Below, piece by piece: positions 1 to 8,984 of a stretch of 64,000 nucleotides of DNA; the first letter of the stretch is position 1; every line of letters begins with the position of its first letter. A model generated the notes under the pieces. The model searched no databases, had not been told where the DNA came from, and saw only the letters and a program-made list of their open reading frames with translations. This DNA comes from Microbacter margulisiae (GTDB lineage: Bacteria; Bacteroidota; Bacteroidia; Bacteroidales; Paludibacteraceae): positions 1 to 64,000 of the forward strand of contig NZ_JACHYB010000001.1 in the NCBI RefSeq assembly GCF_014192515.1, written 5' to 3'. The position numbers were made by a program, and so were the translations under genes.

Positions 1-798
1 GTGTCGTTAAGTGAATATAATCCTATAGATATCGTTGGCACTGGCGGTGACAACCACAACACATTTAATATTTCAACACTAAGTTGTTTTGTGGTTGCCG
101 GAGCGGGATACAAGGTAGCCAAGCATGGCAATTATGGAGCAACCTCCGTGAGTGGTGCTTCAAATGTGATGGAGCAGCATGGAGTGAAGTTTACCCGCGA
201 CAACGATCTTTTACGCCGTTCCATTGAAGAGACGAATATGGCATATTTGCATGCACCATTCTTTAATCTGGCGCTTAAAACTGTTGCTCCTGTGCGAAAA
301 GCGTTGCAGGTACGTAGCTTCTTCAATGTCTTGGGCCCTTTGGTGAATCCTATCCAACCAAAGCGTAATATGCTGGGGGTTTTTAATCTGAAAATGGCTC
401 GTTTGTACTACTATATGTATCAGCAGGAAAATGTTGATTTTTCCATCGTGCATAGCCTGGATGGTTATGATGAGATTTCACTTACGAGTGATTTTAAGGT
501 AATTGATAAAAATGGAGAGAAGATGTATACTCCTGAATTATTACATTTTGAACGTGTTTCTCAAGCTGCTTTGGACGGAGGGAAAACTCCTGAAGATGCA
601 GCCAGGATATTCGATAATGTGTTGCAGAACAAGGCAACTCTTGCACAAAAAAATGTGGTTGTCATTAATGCTGCTTTTGCCATTCGGACAATTAATCCTG
701 AGTTGTCTTTGGAAGAATGCATTGATCAGGCAAAAAACTCTATAGAAAGTGGTGCCGCATTAAACACGTTGAAAAAATTTATAGCGTTGAATAGTTAA
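1..798 (+). CDS. trpD: Anthranilate phosphoribosyltransferase, 5' end missing
   Basis: Transfers phosphoribosyl from PRPP to anthranilate, the second step of tryptophan synthesis from chorismate. The glycine-rich PRPP-binding motif GTGGD is at residues 13-17 of the visible part, followed by NISTLS and KHGNYGATSVSGASNVMEQHG-type family sequence (KHGN at 41-44). In full-length family members (about 330-345 residues) GTGGD lies near residue 80, so roughly 65-75 N-terminal residues lie before the window. The GTG at position 1 is therefore an internal valine codon and not the start. The gene is first in a run of four trp genes on the same strand, 20 bp before trpC. trpB, trpE and trpG, which usually precede trpD in Bacteroidales, would be upstream and cannot be seen here. 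Confidence 0.95.
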   Translation: MSLSEYNPIDIVGTGGDNHNTFNISTLSCFVVAGAGYKVAKHGNYGATSVSGASNVMEQHGVKFTRDNDLLRRSIEETNMAYLHAPFFNLALKTVAPVRKALQVRSFFNVLGPLVNPIQPKRNMLGVFNLKMARLYYYMYQQENVDFSIVHSLDGYDEISLTSDFKVIDKNGEKMYTPELLHFERVSQAALDGGKTPEDAARIFDNVLQNKATLAQKNVVVINAAFAIRTINPELSLEECIDQAKNSIESGAALNTLKKFIALNS

Positions 799-818
799 CC
801 TTCTCAATTTATATTTTT

Positions 819-1589
819 ATGAATATTCTTGATACCATTATTGCACGAAAGAAAATTGAAGTAGCGGAACAGAAAAACGCAGGATTATTATCTGCCATCC
901 AACAACAAACTCATCCGTTATACTCTTTGAAAGATGCTTTGCGTTCCTCGTCTACGGGAATTATTGCAGAGTTTAAACGTAAATCGCCTTCAAAGGGGTG
1001 GATTTTCCCTGATGCTGATGTGTCAACAATTCCCGCAGGATATGCAAGCGAAGGTGCGACTGGACTTTCTATTTTGACGGACGAATATTTTTTTGGAGGT
1101 TCCCTCAATGATTTGCAGCAGGCAAGAGCTTTAGTTAAACTCCCTGTGTTACGTAAGGATTTTATAATCGATCCGTATCAAATTCAAATAGCAAAAGCTG
1201 CTGGAGCTGATGTTGTTTTGTTGATTGCAGCGGCTTTGTCTATCAGTGAATGTAAGATGTTAGCCAGCGAAGCTCATGCATTAGGACTGGAAGTGTTGCT
1301 CGAAATTCACGAAAAATCTGAATTCGACTATATTCATTCCAATGTTGATATTGTGGGTGTTAATAACCGGAATCTGAAAACTTTTGTGACGGATGTAGAA
1401 ACTTCTTTTCGCTTAGGCGCTGCTATACCTGAAGAGTATATCAAAATTTCCGAAAGCGGCATTAGCGATCCACATACGGTTAAGGAGCTTCGCCAGGCTG
1501 GATTTCGGGGCTTTTTGATGGGAGAAACGTTTATGAAAGAGGTTAATCCTGATCTGGCTTTGGCCCGCTTCATTCATTCTTTAAAATAA
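819..1589 (+). CDS. trpC: Indole-3-glycerol-phosphate synthase
   Basis: Closes the indole ring by converting carboxyphenylaminodeoxyribulose phosphate to indole-3-glycerol phosphate. At 256 residues it has the usual length of the monofunctional enzyme. The TIM-barrel signature IIAEFKRKSPSKG near residues 48-60 carries the catalytic lysine. VLRKDFIIDPYQI, the strand-4 LLIAAAL segment, GVNNRNL and the C-terminal ISESGI and FLMGETFM phosphate-binding motifs are also present. It is not fused to trpF, unlike the enterobacterial enzyme. It lies 20 bp after trpD and 10 bp before trpF, so it is part of one transcript. Confidence 0.95.
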   Translation: MNILDTIIARKKIEVAEQKNAGLLSAIQQQTHPLYSLKDALRSSSTGIIAEFKRKSPSKGWIFPDADVSTIPAGYASEGATGLSILTDEYFFGGSLNDLQQARALVKLPVLRKDFIIDPYQIQIAKAAGADVVLLIAAALSISECKMLASEAHALGLEVLLEIHEKSEFDYIHSNVDIVGVNNRNLKTFVTDVETSFRLGAAIPEEYIKISESGISDPHTVKELRQAGFRGFLMGETFMKEVNPDLALARFIHSLK

Positions 1590-1599
1590 ATCGGATAAG

Positions 1600-2232
1600 A
1601 TGAAGAGTACTTTAAAAATAAAAATTTGTGGGATGAAGCACCCTGAAAATATTTTTTCTGTTGCTGCCTTAAAGCCTGACTTTATGGGTTTTATATTTTA
1701 TTCAAAATCCTCTCGTTTTATAGGAAAACTTGATCCGGAATATATTGCAAATCTTCCGGCGTCTGTTTGTCCTGTAGGTGTCTTTGTCGATGAAGATCAG
1801 GAAACTGTACTTACAATGGCATTAAAATATCATCTAAAGGCGGTACAATTACATGGTAATGAGTCGCCGGTAATGTGTCATTTTTTGCAGGATAAAGGAC
1901 TGCAAGTTATAAAGGCATTAAGCATTGCTAAAAAGAATGATATACAAACGGCTAAGGCTTATGATACTCATTGCAATTATCTGCTTTTCGATTCAAAGAC
2001 ACCTCTTTATGGTGGATCGGGACTTCAATATGATTGGCATATTCTGCATGAATATGATGGGGCAACGCCTTTCTTTTTAAGTGGTGGTATAGGCCTGGAT
2101 GATATACTTCGCATACAGTCTTTTAGACATCCGGAATTATATGGCATTGATGTTAATAGCCGGTTTGAAATATTTCCTGGTTTGAAAAATATAGATGCAT
2201 TAACTGTTTTTATGAATGAACTTAACTTTTGA
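1600..2232 (+). CDS. trpF: Phosphoribosylanthranilate isomerase
   Basis: Amadori isomerase of the tryptophan pathway, acting on phosphoribosylanthranilate. The start contains [13 protein letters not shown], the family signature with the catalytic cysteine (C11). VQLHGNE lies near residues 83-89 and the phosphate-binding region [10 protein letters not shown] is near 159-168, followed by GIDVNSRFE. The length of 210 residues is normal. It follows trpC by 10 bp. Its end comes 13 bp before the trpA start chosen here, or overlaps trpA by 17 bp if the earlier ATG is used. Confidence 0.94.
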   Translation: MKSTLKIKICGMKHPENIFSVAALKPDFMGFIFYSKSSRFIGKLDPEYIANLPASVCPVGVFVDEDQETVLTMALKYHLKAVQLHGNESPVMCHFLQDKGLQVIKALSIAKKNDIQTAKAYDTHCNYLLFDSKTPLYGGSGLQYDWHILHEYDGATPFFLSGGIGLDDILRIQSFRHPELYGIDVNSRFEIFPGLKNIDALTVFMNELNF

Positions 2233-2245
2233 AAATGAGAATAAT

Positions 2246-3025
2246 ATGAATCGCCTTCACAATCTTTTTCAGCAAAAAAATGCAAGGATTCTTTCTGTGT
2301 ATTTTACAGCAGGGTTTCCTCAGTTAAATGACACTCGCGAAATTTTACGGCAGCTTCAGGCTCATCATGTAGATATGGTTGAAATAGGAATCCCCTTTTC
2401 TGATCCTATGGCTGATGGTGTAGTGATTCAGGAAAGCAGTCATGCCGCGCTACAACAAGGGATGTCGTTAAAGAAGTTATTCGAACAACTGGAGGGTGTT
2501 CGGTTGGAGATTGATATGCCGTTGATCATGATGGGATATCTGAATCCCATCATGCAATTCGGGTTTGAGTCATTTTGTCATAAATGCCATGCTGTTGGTA
2601 TTGATGGTGTTATCATTCCAGATTTGCCTTTTAACGAATATCTTCGGGATTATAAGCTTGTTGCCGATACTTACAATCTTTCCATTATCATGCTTATTAC
2701 GCCTCAAACTGATGAAGAAAGAATTCGGTTGATTGATAGTCAAACAGATAGCTTTATTTATATGGTTTCTTCTGCAGCGACTACAGGAGCACAGAAGAGT
2801 TTTAATGAAGAGAAACAAGCCTATTTTCGTCGTATCAAAGCAATGCAATTAAAAAATCCTCAGCTTATCGGATTTGGTATTTCGAATGCCGAAACATTAC
2901 ATGTTGCTTTTGAAAATGCAAGGGGAGCTATTGTTGGAAGCCAGTTTATCAAGGAATTACAACTGTCACCACACAATATTGCTTTAGCAGTAGAGCAACT
3001 CATTAAGCGATTGAGCCCGCAATAG
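2246..3025 (+). CDS. trpA: Tryptophan synthase alpha chain
   Basis: Cleaves indole-3-glycerol phosphate to indole, which passes to TrpB. TIM-barrel motifs are present: [25 protein letters not shown] (catalytic Glu plus the Asp of the SDP segment), [12 protein letters not shown], the SSAATTGAQ phosphate loop and GFGISNAE. An open frame begins at the ATG at 2216 inside trpF. The ATG at 2246 (MNRLHNLF) matches the family N-terminus better and gives 259 residues. trpB is not adjacent, so the alpha and beta subunits are encoded at opposite ends of the operon. A perfect hairpin follows. Confidence 0.94.
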   Translation: MNRLHNLFQQKNARILSVYFTAGFPQLNDTREILRQLQAHHVDMVEIGIPFSDPMADGVVIQESSHAALQQGMSLKKLFEQLEGVRLEIDMPLIMMGYLNPIMQFGFESFCHKCHAVGIDGVIIPDLPFNEYLRDYKLVADTYNLSIIMLITPQTDEERIRLIDSQTDSFIYMVSSAATTGAQKSFNEEKQAYFRRIKAMQLKNPQLIGFGISNAETLHVAFENARGAIVGSQFIKELQLSPHNIALAVEQLIKRLSPQ

Positions 3026-3040
3026 TGTTTGTATAAATTA

Positions 3041-3087
3041 ATTTAAGCCTTTCATGTTCTATTGTATTCGTCATGAAAGGCTTAAAT
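3041..3087. terminator. Bidirectional terminator between trpA and the convergent OMP gene
   Basis: A perfect 16-bp inverted repeat (3041-3056 and 3072-3087, arms beginning ATTTAAGCC) with a 15-nt loop lies in the 79-bp space between two convergent genes. The A/T-rich outer arms supply a U-tract in either direction. Confidence 0.85.
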
Positions 3088-3104
3088 CGATATAGAAGTT
3101 GTGT

Positions 3105-3545
3105 TTAACGGAAGCGATAGCGAATGCTTATTCCCACATTAGTAGAACCAAACTGACTATCATATGTTCCGAAGTTAATGATAGGTCTCCAGTCTAATGA
3201 CACTTGAATTGGAATGTCGAAATTATATTCTAATCCAACGATGCCCCCAACTCCTAAGTCGGTTCCGCTGTGATTATCCTTACTGTAAAGGCCGAGGCTC
3301 GCGCCAGGTCCGATGTACCATTTTAACCCATTTGTCAAATGGTAGTCCCACTGGTAAAAGCCTGACAAAGCGGAGGTATTCCATGTCCATCCTAAATCAA
3401 ATTCTAAACGATTGAAATCGGTTAATTCATGTTGGTATGAAACTTCCGTTCCACCTGTAAAACGAAGTCCTAATGTATTTTTTTGACCAAAGGACAAACC
3501 TGCTACACAAAAAGTCATAGCAGCTATCATTATCATTTTCTTCAT
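3105..3545 (-). CDS. Small outer-membrane beta-barrel protein
   Basis: A 146-residue protein with a clear Sec signal peptide (MKKMIMIAAMTFCVAGLSFG, then Q). The mature part is built of alternating polar and hydrophobic strands rich in Gly, Tyr and Trp (LGLRFTGG, LEFDLGWTW, LKWYIGPGASLGLY). It ends in aromatic/basic ISIRYRFR, typical of an outer-membrane barrel terminus. The frame extends upstream to 3587, but the ATG at 3545 puts the signal peptide at the N-terminus and sits downstream of the -7 element at 3614-3621. No specific function can be assigned. Mature length fits a small eight-stranded barrel. Confidence 0.75.
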   Translation of the reverse strand: MKKMIMIAAMTFCVAGLSFGQKNTLGLRFTGGTEVSYQHELTDFNRLEFDLGWTWNTSALSGFYQWDYHLTNGLKWYIGPGASLGLYSKDNHSGTDLGVGGIVGLEYNFDIPIQVSLDWRPIINFGTYDSQFGSTNVGISIRYRFR

Positions 3546-3613
3546 ATTGTCAACGTTAATGGGTTTGGTAAGATCAAATATTTTCAAGTTTAAGTATAAG
3601 CTGTTATCTTCTG

Positions 3614-3621
3614 CAAAGATA
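3614..3621 (-). promoter_or_regulatory. Bacteroidetes -7 element upstream of small OMP gene
   Basis: TATCTTTG on the minus strand matches the Bacteroidetes TAnnTTTG element and is about 70 bp before the chosen ATG. I could not place a convincing TTTG -33 element. Confidence 0.5.
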
Positions 3622-3674
3622 CGCTAAACTATGGCTTTTGGGACGCTTTTGACTACGAAAATTCCATGGTTATT

Positions 3675-5810
3675 TTATTTTGTATCTTGGGGAACATCCT
3701 TCATTGAAAGTTGAATACGTTTTCGATTCACATCAATATCAATTACCTTGACAATCACTTGTTGATGAATTGAGACGATTTCGGATGGTGTATGCACAAA
3801 ATGATTCGCCAGATTGGAAAGATGAATTAATCCGTTTTCATGAATCCCTATATCGACAAAAGCCCCAAAATTTGTAATGTTTGTAACAACCCCATTGAGT
3901 ATCATACCGATTTTTAAGTCGTTGATTGATTGAATTGTGTTATCAAACTGTACGATATTAAGCCCCTGACGCGGATCGCGACCCGGTTGTGCAAGTTCAG
4001 CCATGATATCATTTAAGGTGGGTAATCCTATTTCATCGGTTATATAACGTGTAATATCAATTTTTTGTTGTATCGATTTGTTTTTAATTAACTCTTTAAC
4101 AGTACAATTCAAATCTTTTGCCATTTTCAAAACTACATGATAGTTTTCGGGATGTACAGCAGTATTATCTAATGGATTTTCAGCATTGACAATCCGAAGA
4201 AACCCGGCGGCTTGTTCAAATGTCTTTACTCCCATTTTTGGAACTTTCAACAGATCTTTGCGAGAACTAAAAGGTCCATTTTGAGTTCGAAAATCTATTA
4301 TATTTTGTGCCAATTGCGGCCCCAATCCCGAGATATACGTAAGCAAATATCGACTTGCCAGATTGAGTTCTACTCCTACTGTATTAACACAACTGATGAC
4401 TGTCTGGTCTAATGCTTTCTTTAGCTCTACCTGATCTACGTCATGCTGGTATTGTCCAACTCCAATTGATTTCGGATCAATTTTTACTAATTCTGAAAGT
4501 GGATCAAGTAACCTGCGCCCTATGGACACCGCTCCACGGACAGTGACATCATATTGTGGAAACTCTTCCCGGGCGATAGTTGACGCAGAATATACTGAGG
4601 CTCCGTTTTCACTGACCATCATTGTTGGAATATATTGATTTACTTGCTTTTGCACAAAAAGCGCAGTTTCACGTCCGGCTGTACCGTTTCCAATAGCTAT
4701 GGCTTCAATATGATAATGCGTAATAAGTTGGGTGAGCGTTTCAGCAGCCTTGGTCGTGTCATTTTGAGGAGGATGTGGAAAGATGGTTGTATGATATAGC
4801 AAATCGCCTTGTTCGTTGAGGCAAACGATTTTACATCCCGTTCTGAATCCCGGATCAATGGATAATATTTTTTTATGGCCTAAAGGAGGAGCTAAAAGTA
4901 ATTGCCGAACATTTTCGACAAAAACCTGAATTGCTTCCCGATCGGCTATTTTTTTATTTTCAGCTGCTAGTTCATTTTCAAGACTTGGTTTTAGAAGCCG
5001 TTTGAAAGCATCGTCGGTTGCTTGTTCGATTTGCTGTGAGGCGGCATTATTATTCTTGATAAAAAGTCGGGAAAGTTGCTCTTTACATAAATTTTCATCA
5101 GGCTGTAATGCAACTTTCAGGATACCTTCTTTTTCGGCACGTCTGATTGCCAGTAAACGATGTGAATAACAACGTTTTAAAGGCTCGTCTACCTGAAAAT
5201 AGTGGCTGTAATTGCTTCCTTCGTCTTCTTTTCCTTTAATCACATGTGCTGTGATTGTCGCTGTCCGGCTAAAGATATTGCGTATATTTGTCCTTGCTCG
5301 TTCATTTTCGTTTATCCATTCGGCTATGATGTCACGTGCCCCCTGCAGGGCATCATCAGTTGTTGGAACCTCTTTCGTGATAAATTGCGCGGCCACTTGT
5401 TCCGGATTGTTATTACTTTGTTGCCAAAGGATTGTGGCCAGAGGTTCTAGTCCTTTATCTCGTGCTATGGTTGCCCGAGTACGACGCTTGGGTTTGTATG
5501 GAAGATAAATATCCTCCAATGTATTCAAAGATAGCGTTTCTTCTATTTGCTTGCGTAACGAATTTGTTAGTTTCCCTTGTTCTTCAATAGAAGCAAGGAT
5601 AGTTACTTTTCTTTTATTCAATTCAATGAGCTTATTGTTTAAATTTTGAATATCAATGATTTGAACTTCATTTAACGATCCTGTGCGTTCTTTACGGTAA
5701 CGGCTGATGAACGGAATTGTTGCTCCTTCATCCAACAACGCAAGCGTGTTTTTTACCTGTCTTTCTTGAAGCTGAAGCTCTTTTGCTATGTAGCTTGTAA
5801 TTGAATCCAT
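3675..5810 (-). CDS. tex: Tex family RNA-binding transcription accessory protein
   Basis: A 711-residue cytoplasmic nucleic-acid-binding protein of the Tex/Spt6-core family, linked in other bacteria to transcription and RNA processing. The domain order fits. There is a helical N-terminal region (IPFISRYRKERTGSLNEVQI, YLPYKPKRRTRA). A YqgF-like RNase-H fold begins at ILSIDPGFRTGCK near residue 317. Helix-hairpin-helix units are near 490-560 (ISGLGPQLAQNI, LLKVPKMGVKTFEQ). A C-terminal S1 domain lies at about 632-705 (GMILNGVVTNITNFGAFVDIG...RIQLSMKD). Length is slightly below the 720-780 usual for the family. It is a single gene in its direction, 108 bp downstream of trxA. Confidence 0.93.
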   Translation of the reverse strand: MDSITSYIAKELQLQERQVKNTLALLDEGATIPFISRYRKERTGSLNEVQIIDIQNLNNKLIELNKRKVTILASIEEQGKLTNSLRKQIEETLSLNTLEDIYLPYKPKRRTRATIARDKGLEPLATILWQQSNNNPEQVAAQFITKEVPTTDDALQGARDIIAEWINENERARTNIRNIFSRTATITAHVIKGKEDEGSNYSHYFQVDEPLKRCYSHRLLAIRRAEKEGILKVALQPDENLCKEQLSRLFIKNNNAASQQIEQATDDAFKRLLKPSLENELAAENKKIADREAIQVFVENVRQLLLAPPLGHKKILSIDPGFRTGCKIVCLNEQGDLLYHTTIFPHPPQNDTTKAAETLTQLITHYHIEAIAIGNGTAGRETALFVQKQVNQYIPTMMVSENGASVYSASTIAREEFPQYDVTVRGAVSIGRRLLDPLSELVKIDPKSIGVGQYQHDVDQVELKKALDQTVISCVNTVGVELNLASRYLLTYISGLGPQLAQNIIDFRTQNGPFSSRKDLLKVPKMGVKTFEQAAGFLRIVNAENPLDNTAVHPENYHVVLKMAKDLNCTVKELIKNKSIQQKIDITRYITDEIGLPTLNDIMAELAQPGRDPRQGLNIVQFDNTIQSINDLKIGMILNGVVTNITNFGAFVDIGIHENGLIHLSNLANHFVHTPSEIVSIHQQVIVKVIDIDVNRKRIQLSMKDVPQDTK

Positions 5811-5843
5811 TAAACATGAGATAAAATGATGGATTTTATGCAG

Positions 5844-5880
5844 AAACAGCGAGCGTTAACTCAATAACGTCCGCTGTTTT
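5844..5880. terminator. Imperfect hairpin between trxA and tex
   Basis: Outer arms AAACAGCG (5844-5851) and CGCTGTTT (5872-5879) pair perfectly, with an inner CGTTA/TAACG stem after a 2-nt internal bulge on each side. It lies between the end of trxA and the start of tex. The U-tract is better on the plus strand, so its action on trxA is uncertain. Confidence 0.35.
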
Positions 5881-5918
5881 TGGTTCAACCAATTGGAGGT
5901 GATTTGATTACAGAAAAT

Positions 5919-6233
5919 TTATAATAAAGCGTCTAATTTAGTTTGGAAGGTGGCTTTAGGCATTGCTCCTACAACTTTGTCGACCAGTTTACCATCTTTA
6001 AAGTACAAGATTGTAGGGATATTACGAATCATAAATTTACTTGGGCTGTCAGGATTTTCATCTACATTGATCGAACCGATGAATGCTTTACCTTTATAAG
6101 TTTCTGCCAGTTCCGCTATTACTGGAGCTACCATACGGCAAGGTCCACACCATTCTGCCCAGAAATCAATGATTACTACGCTGTTATTTGCCAATATCTC
6201 ATCTAAAGTTTCGTCTGTAATTTCGTGTGCCAT
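5919..6233 (-). CDS. trxA: Thioredoxin
   Basis: A 104-residue cytoplasmic thiol-disulfide reductant. The active site WCGPC is at residues 28-32 within IIDFWAEWCGPCRM, the cis-proline region is RNIPTILYF and the C-terminal half has GAMPKA. There is no signal peptide, so it is a cytosolic thioredoxin and not a secreted or TlpA-type protein. It stands alone between tex and nfnL and has its own -7 element at 6272-6279. Confidence 0.95.
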   Translation of the reverse strand: MAHEITDETLDEILANNSVVIIDFWAEWCGPCRMVAPVIAELAETYKGKAFIGSINVDENPDSPSKFMIRNIPTILYFKDGKLVDKVVGAMPKATFQTKLDALL

Positions 6234-6271
6234 AATCTGTAATATTTAATTGAGTTCTACATTTTCTGATG

Positions 6272-6279
6272 CAAAGATA
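6272..6279 (-). promoter_or_regulatory. -7 element upstream of trxA
   Basis: TATCTTTG on the minus strand, 39 bp before the trxA ATG, matches TAnnTTTG. No clear -33 TTTG is visible at 19-21 bp. Confidence 0.5.
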
Positions 6280-6321
6280 TATCAAAAAACGTTTTTTAGG
6301 ACACACACTTTTAATTAGTTT

Positions 6322-7785
6322 TCAACAATTGCTCATTAAATATTGATCCATAGCAGCCGCTGCTTTTCTTCCATCTCCCATGGCTAGAATGACCGTTGCA
6401 CCACCGCGCACAATATCTCCACCGGCATAAATAGCAGGTATGGATGTTTGCAGATCATCACTTACTACCAATGTCCCCCATTTTGAAACGGTTAACCCGG
6501 GAATGGATGATGGAACTAAAGGATTTGGGGAAACACCGATACTGACAATGACAGTATCGACTGTAATGGTTTCAATAGCCCCTGGAATTTCTACTGGACT
6601 TCGACGTCCCGATGCATCCGGTTCTCCTAATGCCATTTTTTGTAATCTCATGGTTTTTACGCGGCCTTGTTCATCGCCCATATATTCAATAGGGTTGTGT
6701 AAAGTTAAGAATTCAACACCTTCTTCTTTGGCGTGCTTGATTTCTTCAATGCGGGCGGGCATTTCTTGTTCTGATCTTCTGTAGACTATCATAGCATGTT
6801 TTGCTCCAAGGCGCTTTGCGGTGCGTACAGCATCCATTGCTGTATTTCCTCCGCCAATGATAGCTACATTTTCGCCTGAGAGCACCGGGGTATCGCCGTT
6901 CCGTGAGGCGCCCATCAAATTAATACGTGTCAGATATTCGTTGGAGGACATAACGCCAATTAGATTTTCTCCTGGAATGTTCATAAAACGAGGTAATCCA
7001 GCTCCACTTCCGACAAAAAGACCTTTATAACCTTGTTTTTTCAGCTCGTCATAGGTAATTGTTTTGCCTACAATGCAATTGGTGATGATTTCAACTCCCA
7101 TTTGCTTAATATTCTCAATTTCGGCATCAATGATGTCATTAGGCAAGCGAAATTCCGGGATCCCATATTTTAATACTCCACCGATTTCATGTAAAGCCTC
7201 AAAAACAGTGACTTTGTATCCACGTTTAGCCATATCACCTGCAAAAGATAAACCTGCAGGTCCAGATCCGACAACCGCGATTTTTATTCCATTTAAAGGT
7301 GCGCATTCAGGAATAGATGCTTTCCCACTTTTACGCTCGTAATCGGCGGCAAAACGTTCCAGATATCCGATAGCTACTGCCGCTTTGCCCAGCTTTTGAG
7401 TGTAAATACATGAAGCCTCGCATTGTTTCTCTTGTGGACAAACTCGTCCGCATACAGCAGGCAGAGCACTAGTTTGCTTTAAAACAGCAGCAGCTTCCAG
7501 AATCGCATTTCGCTCAATGTTTTTAATAAATGATGGAATATCAATGTTCACCGGACATCCAGAAGTGCAGGTGGGATTAGGACAATCCAGGCATCGTTTG
7601 GCTTCGAGGAGGGCTTCATCCAGTGTGAGTCCCATATTAACTTCTTCGTTATTTTTGTTGCGAATATCCGGGGCAAGTTCATGCATATGCACCCGGGTTA
7701 TTACTGTTCTTTCTTTGTTTGAAATGGTTTTTCGTAATTGTTCGCGCCATGGTGTATTACGCGATGTGGCTTTATTGTCAGTCAT
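6322..7785 (-). CDS. nfnB: NfnL / GltD-like NADPH-binding flavoprotein with two [4Fe-4S] clusters
   Basis: A 487-residue flavoprotein resembling the small subunit of glutamate synthase. The N-terminus carries two cysteine sets for [4Fe-4S] clusters (C65, C68, C73, C77 and C112, C116, C122, C126). Next come an FAD fold (GSGPAG at 173-178) and a second dinucleotide fold (IIGGGNTAMDAV near 310-321). It ends with the GGDIVRGGATVILAMGDGRKAA FAD motif. No glutamate synthase large subunit is nearby. Instead it lies 37 bp downstream of a ferredoxin-NADP reductase-like subunit. That pairing is the signature of the electron-bifurcating NADH-dependent reduced ferredoxin:NADP+ oxidoreductase (NfnSL). Annotation as glutamate synthase small chain would be the common alternative. 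Confidence 0.85.
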   Translation of the reverse strand: MTDNKATSRNTPWREQLRKTISNKERTVITRVHMHELAPDIRNKNNEEVNMGLTLDEALLEAKRCLDCPNPTCTSGCPVNIDIPSFIKNIERNAILEAAAVLKQTSALPAVCGRVCPQEKQCEASCIYTQKLGKAAVAIGYLERFAADYERKSGKASIPECAPLNGIKIAVVGSGPAGLSFAGDMAKRGYKVTVFEALHEIGGVLKYGIPEFRLPNDIIDAEIENIKQMGVEIITNCIVGKTITYDELKKQGYKGLFVGSGAGLPRFMNIPGENLIGVMSSNEYLTRINLMGASRNGDTPVLSGENVAIIGGGNTAMDAVRTAKRLGAKHAMIVYRRSEQEMPARIEEIKHAKEEGVEFLTLHNPIEYMGDEQGRVKTMRLQKMALGEPDASGRRSPVEIPGAIETITVDTVIVSIGVSPNPLVPSSIPGLTVSKWGTLVVSDDLQTSIPAIYAGGDIVRGGATVILAMGDGRKAAAAMDQYLMSNC

Positions 7786-7822
7786 ATTGAGTTGTAAATA
7801 TCAGAATTTTATTAATTAATAG

Positions 7823-8656
7823 TTAGTTGGAAGTCGTTGATGTCAGATACTGGTTCATCGCTTTTTGTTCAATTTCTTTGTAGGAGCCGAGGCGCATTTG
7901 CATTTCGTCAAAATCGACCTGGTGAGCATCGAATTCAGGTCCGTCGACACAAACGAACTTGGTTTTTCCGCCTACGGTAACACGACATGCTCCGCACATA
8001 CCTGTACCATCTACCATGATAGTGTTGAGTGATGCCATAGTAGGAACGTTGTATTGCTTAGTCAGTAATGCTACATATTTCATCATCACTGCTGGTCCTA
8101 CTGTTACGCACATATCAACCCTTTCTCTTAGTAAAACTTCTTCGATTCCGGCTGTTATAATACCTTTCTTACCATACGTGCCATCATCAGTCATAATAAT
8201 CACTTCATCGGAGTTGGCTTCCATTTGTTCTTCGAGAATTACTAACTCTTTTGAGCGTGCTGCCAAGATTGTTATTACTTTATTCCCAGCTTTTTTCATA
8301 GCTTCTACTATAGGTAACAAAGGAGCAACGCCAACGCCACCACCTGCACAAAGTACTGTCCCATATTTCTCAATGTGCGTCGCTTTTCCTAAAGGGCCAA
8401 CTAAATCAGTTATATAATCACCTTCGTTAAGCGCGCATAATTTTGCAGAAGATACTCCAACGCGCTGTACGACTAATGAAATTGATCCTTTTGTGGTATC
8501 AGACGCTGCAATAGTCAAAGGAATGCGTTCGCCGTTAGTACCAACTTTGACTAATACAAAATGCCCGGCTTTACGGGCTTGAGCAATAAGTGGCGCTTCT
8601 ACTTCAAAATAGACGACATTGGAAGAAAAAAACGCTTTCTTCAAGATTTTGTTCAT
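7823..8656 (-). CDS. nfnA: NfnS / ferredoxin-NADP+ reductase-like subunit
   Basis: A 277-residue subunit of the ferredoxin reductase/dihydroorotate dehydrogenase electron-transfer family. The FAD-binding motif RIPLT is at 44-48 and the NAD(H) loop is CAGGGVGVAPLLP at 103-115. A C-terminal [2Fe-2S] site is formed by D216, C221, C224 and C236 (VDGTGMCGACR). The Asp ligand in place of a fourth Cys is characteristic of NfnS. With the next gene it would interconvert NADH, reduced ferredoxin and NADPH in the cytoplasm of an anaerobe. It is transcribed first, from a promoter at 8727-8758. Confidence 0.87.
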   Translation of the reverse strand: MNKILKKAFFSSNVVYFEVEAPLIAQARKAGHFVLVKVGTNGERIPLTIAASDTTKGSISLVVQRVGVSSAKLCALNEGDYITDLVGPLGKATHIEKYGTVLCAGGGVGVAPLLPIVEAMKKAGNKVITILAARSKELVILEEQMEANSDEVIIMTDDGTYGKKGIITAGIEEVLLRERVDMCVTVGPAVMMKYVALLTKQYNVPTMASLNTIMVDGTGMCGACRVTVGGKTKFVCVDGPEFDAHQVDFDEMQMRLGSYKEIEQKAMNQYLTSTTSN

Positions 8657-8726
8657 GATTTGATAGAAATGTTGTGGTTTTATGATGTGAGTATGATTTT
8701 TAATGCTAAAACCCTTTATTTGCTTG

Positions 8727-8758
8727 CAAATTTACTTCTTTTTGATGGGGTTGGCAAA
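8727..8758 (-). promoter_or_regulatory. Promoter of nfnS-nfnL
   Basis: On the minus strand TTTG (8755-8758), 20 bp, then TAAATTTG (8727-8734). This is a full match to the Bacteroidetes primary-sigma promoter. The leader to the nfnS ATG would be about 60 nt. Confidence 0.75.
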
Positions 8759-8941
8759 CTGGATAGATGGATTCAAAATAGTGAAATGTTAAAAATAGGG
8801 GCAAAAATGTTGCGATTTTGTATGAATACATGTTGTAAAGCATACGAAAAAGTTTTGTATCCTCCATAAAAAGGGCGAAATTTGCAACTGTTAAAACTAC
8901 ACAATCTTTTTTGCCTTAAAAAACTAATACCTATTAGCAAC

Positions 8942-8977
8942 AAAAAAGCAGGTCTTTGCGAAAAGTCCTGCTTTTTT
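8942..8977. terminator. Terminator of the ECF sigma operon
   Basis: An 11-bp perfect stem AAAAAAGCAGG/CCTGCTTTTTT with a 14-nt loop lies 8 bp beyond the stop of the minus-strand operon. The A-run on the plus strand gives a U-tract on the minus-strand transcript. Confidence 0.85.
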
Positions 8978-8984
8978 ATTTATG

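Larger units (their letters stand above)
8657..8984. other. Intergenic region between nfnS and the anti-sigma/barrel gene
   Basis: This 328-bp gap holds the nfnS promoter (8727-8758, minus strand) and the terminator of the sigma-factor operon (8942-8977). No coding frame of interest is seen in the rest. Confidence 0.7.

Noticed and set aside
1..3. GTG at position 1 as the trpD start
   Set aside because: The PRPP motif would be only 13 residues from the N-terminus; family members have about 65-75 more residues, so the gene begins outside the window.
6440..7342. Several plus-strand frames opposite nfnL
   Set aside because: Antisense shadows; the minus-strand gene has complete cofactor motifs through the same region.
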